A DNA stretch of 7,086 bases from Bacteroidota bacterium. Its GTDB lineage: Bacteria; Bacteroidota; Bacteroidia; Bacteroidales; VadinHA17. The notes below the pieces were generated by a model, which saw only the letters and a program-made list of their open reading frames with translations, was not told the DNA's origin and ran no database searches. The stretch lies in assembly GCA_012838685.1 (NCBI GenBank), contig DUOU01000267.1, positions 1 to 7,086 of the forward strand, read 5' to 3'. Positions 5,792 through 7,086 of this stretch are shown in pieces; within the stretch, counting starts at the first letter, position 1; every line of letters starts with the position of its first letter. A program made the translations under genes and the position numbers.

Positions 5792-6823
5792 GTGGTTAAC
5801 GCCGACAAAACGGTAACCTTTACTTTGAACGCTCCCAATGCCGGGGAGGTGGTTCTAATGCTTGGCTCCGGAAATCCCAGATATCCGATGACAAAGGGAG
5901 AAGACGGCAGATGGTCTGTTACCGTAGGACCATTGAAACCGGAACTCTACACGTATAATATTATTGTAGACGGACTTAGAATTGTGGATCCATCGAATCC
6001 CGAAATGCAGGGCGGTACCGCTCCCGGTTCCAATTTGCTGGATGTACCGGGCGATCCCCCCAGATTCGACCAGATTCAGGATGGACCCCATGGTGCCGTG
6101 GATATCCGTACCTATTTCTCGAAGGTACAGAACGTGTTCCGCAGGGTATATATTTATACCCCACCTGAATATGACACGAAAACCGACAAGAAGTACCCGG
6201 TTCTTTATCTTCGTCACGGTGGCGGTGGAAATGAGACCTCATGGTACAATGAAGGACGTGCCGGTATAATTATGGACAACCTTCTCGCGAAAAATATGGC
6301 TGAACCTATGTTGATCGTTATGATGAACGGAAACGTGGAAACCGGAGCCGCGGGGGGATATAACGCCGAAGCGATGGAGATTGTCGCCAAAGAGCTGTTT
6401 GAAGATGTAATACCCCTGGTGGAGAAGAATTACAGGGTTTACACTGATCAGAAACACAGGGCGGTCGCCGGGCTCTCAATGGGAGGTGGCCAGTCATTTT
6501 ACATCGGCTTGAAATATGTGGAAAAATTTGACTGGTTGGGAGTTTTCAGTACGGGATTGTTTGGCGGGATACAAGGGGCCAGTTTCAATGCGGAAGAGTA
6601 TATACCCGGTCTTCTAACCAATCCGACCAAGTTCAATAATGAGCTGGAACTGTTTTATATTACGGTAGGAGAGCAGGATTCCAGAATAGAATATACAGGC
6701 AACTTGGTAAATACATTTAGGGAAAAAAGGTTGGATGTTGTTTATGAAACATTCCCCGGAAACCATGAATGGAGGGTCTGGAGGGAATCTTTATATAACT
6801 TTCTGCCAAGATTGTTCAGATAA
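5792..6823 (+). CDS. CE1 / feruloyl-esterase-like carbohydrate esterase, body intact but cut off from its signal peptide (second of three)
   Basis: An uninterrupted 343-codon stretch can be read from GTG 5792, though the natural start is almost certainly ATG 5690, upstream of an in-frame TAG. GTG 5792 falls inside the conserved N-terminal strand (SPVVNADKTVTF), so it is a poor true start, and a protein begun there would stay in the cytoplasm. Numbering from GTG: E-set / CBM48-like domain about 1-85 (VTFTLNAPNAGEVVL; LYTYNIIVDGLRIVDPSNP); CE1 alpha/beta-hydrolase about 100-343 with YPVLYLRHGGGGNE, nucleophile Ser229 in GLSMGG, probable acid Asp296 in GEQD, and His325 in GNHEW. The catalytic set is complete and there is no other frame damage. 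It is a clear paralogue of the upstream gene (shared HGGGG, GLSMGG, similar C-terminal LP-x-LF ending). Likely role: ester removal from polysaccharide if exported. It may be a very recent pseudogene, a sequencing error, or a readthrough product. Confidence 0.8.
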   Translation: MVNADKTVTFTLNAPNAGEVVLMLGSGNPRYPMTKGEDGRWSVTVGPLKPELYTYNIIVDGLRIVDPSNPEMQGGTAPGSNLLDVPGDPPRFDQIQDGPHGAVDIRTYFSKVQNVFRRVYIYTPPEYDTKTDKKYPVLYLRHGGGGNETSWYNEGRAGIIMDNLLAKNMAEPMLIVMMNGNVETGAAGGYNAEAMEIVAKELFEDVIPLVEKNYRVYTDQKHRAVAGLSMGGGQSFYIGLKYVEKFDWLGVFSTGLFGGIQGASFNAEEYIPGLLTNPTKFNNELELFYITVGEQDSRIEYTGNLVNTFREKRLDVVYETFPGNHEWRVWRESLYNFLPRLFR

Positions 6824-6877
6824 TGGTACCTGAACAGGGCAGAACGCACAAGATTAATGGATTAAAAAAATTATACA

Positions 6878-7086
6878 ATGAAACACGGAAAAAATTTAGG
6901 ACTGACCAGACTGGCAATCATTGTGATTGTCAGCACTTTTTCTTTGACAAATTTGTTGTCCCAGGAAATACCCGCACGAAGAGGTGTCCAGGTTGTTTCA
7001 CCTGAGATCGCGGATAACAATACGGTGACTTTTAACCTTTATTCCGCCGATGCCCAAAGCGTTGTACTCAACGGAAGCTGGATGGG
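6878..7086 (+). CDS. Secreted esterase with N-terminal E-set domain (third of three), 3' partial
   Basis: The open frame from ATG 6878 runs off the window after 69 full codons. It starts with a signal peptide: a basic MKHGKNLGLTR, then a core LAIIVIVSTFSL, then TNLLS|QE. The mature part shows VVSPEIADNNTVTFNLYSAD followed by AQSVVLNGSWMG. This is the first half of the same E-set / CBM48-like domain found in the two upstream esterases (compare VVSPEVNGNSVTIRF and SPVVNADKTVTF). The gene begins 54 bases after the second esterase stop with no terminator between, so the three are probably one transcription unit. The catalytic domain lies outside the window, so the CE1 assignment rests on the N-terminal domain and the tandem context. 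Other enzymes with this N-terminal domain (for example GH13-type or multi-domain esterases) are possible. Confidence 0.75.
   Translation, partial: MKHGKNLGLTRLAIIVIVSTFSLTNLLSQEIPARRGVQVVSPEIADNNTVTFNLYSADAQSVVLNGSWM

Noticed and set aside
5690..6823. Genome-wide reassignment of TAG to Gln
   Set aside because: TAG properly ends the sigma factor, the small exported protein, rtcB and the first esterase in this same window.
6823..7005. 60-codon plus-strand frame after the second esterase
   Set aside because: It overlaps the third esterase's signal peptide in another frame and has no recognisable features.
1..7086. CRISPR arrays, tRNA/rRNA genes, insertion sequences
   Set aside because: No regularly spaced repeats, cloverleaf-like segments, transposase motifs or terminal inverted repeats were seen.

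Overview
The window looks like a chromosomal piece of a Bacteroidota organism, most likely Bacteroidales. This is an inference from several signs. Signal peptides end in a small residue followed by Gln (NLNA|QS, LFA|QE, VHA|QF, LLS|QE). Leaders before start codons are A/T-rich and lack a strong Shine-Dalgarno. There is an ECF sigma / membrane anti-sigma-like pair of a Bacteroides-type architecture, and a run of secreted CE1 esterases with N-terminal Ig-like domains. Finer placement (for example near Dysgonomonas, Proteiniphilum or Petrimonas) is only a guess.

Layout. (1) Bases 1-2060, plus strand: the C-terminal end of an ECF sigma factor, a one-helix membrane protein that probably restrains it, a small exported protein of unknown function, and a roughly 290-residue exported protein that resembles an outer-membrane beta-barrel. 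This reads as an envelope-related regulatory operon. (2) Bases 2203-3375, minus strand: a complete RtcB-type RNA ligase with all expected metal-binding and guanylylation residues, standing alone. (3) Bases 3610-4347, plus strand: an unrecognised lipoprotein, closed by a clear rho-independent terminator at 4371-4405. (4) Bases 4483-7086, plus strand: three consecutive secreted esterase genes of the CE1 / feruloyl-esterase-like (Esterase D) type, each with an N-terminal E-set (CBM48-like) domain. The third runs off the window.

The point most worth checking is the middle esterase. Its signal peptide (ATG at 5690) is in frame with the intact 343-codon body, but a TAG at 5765-5767 separates them. 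The TAG sits where the customary Gln after the signal-peptidase site would be, so one C-to-T change (CAG to TAG) would explain it. TAG is the ordinary stop of four other genes here, which argues against general recoding. The candidates are a fresh nonsense mutation, a sequencing error, phase variation at population level, or readthrough.

How the genes may work together: the esterases are predicted to act outside the inner membrane, removing acyl groups (ferulate, acetate or similar) from plant polysaccharides. No SusC/SusD or glycoside hydrolase gene is visible in the window to fix the substrate. The sigma cluster, rtcB and the lipoprotein show no obvious functional link to the esterases. I did not find a convincing new multi-gene system.
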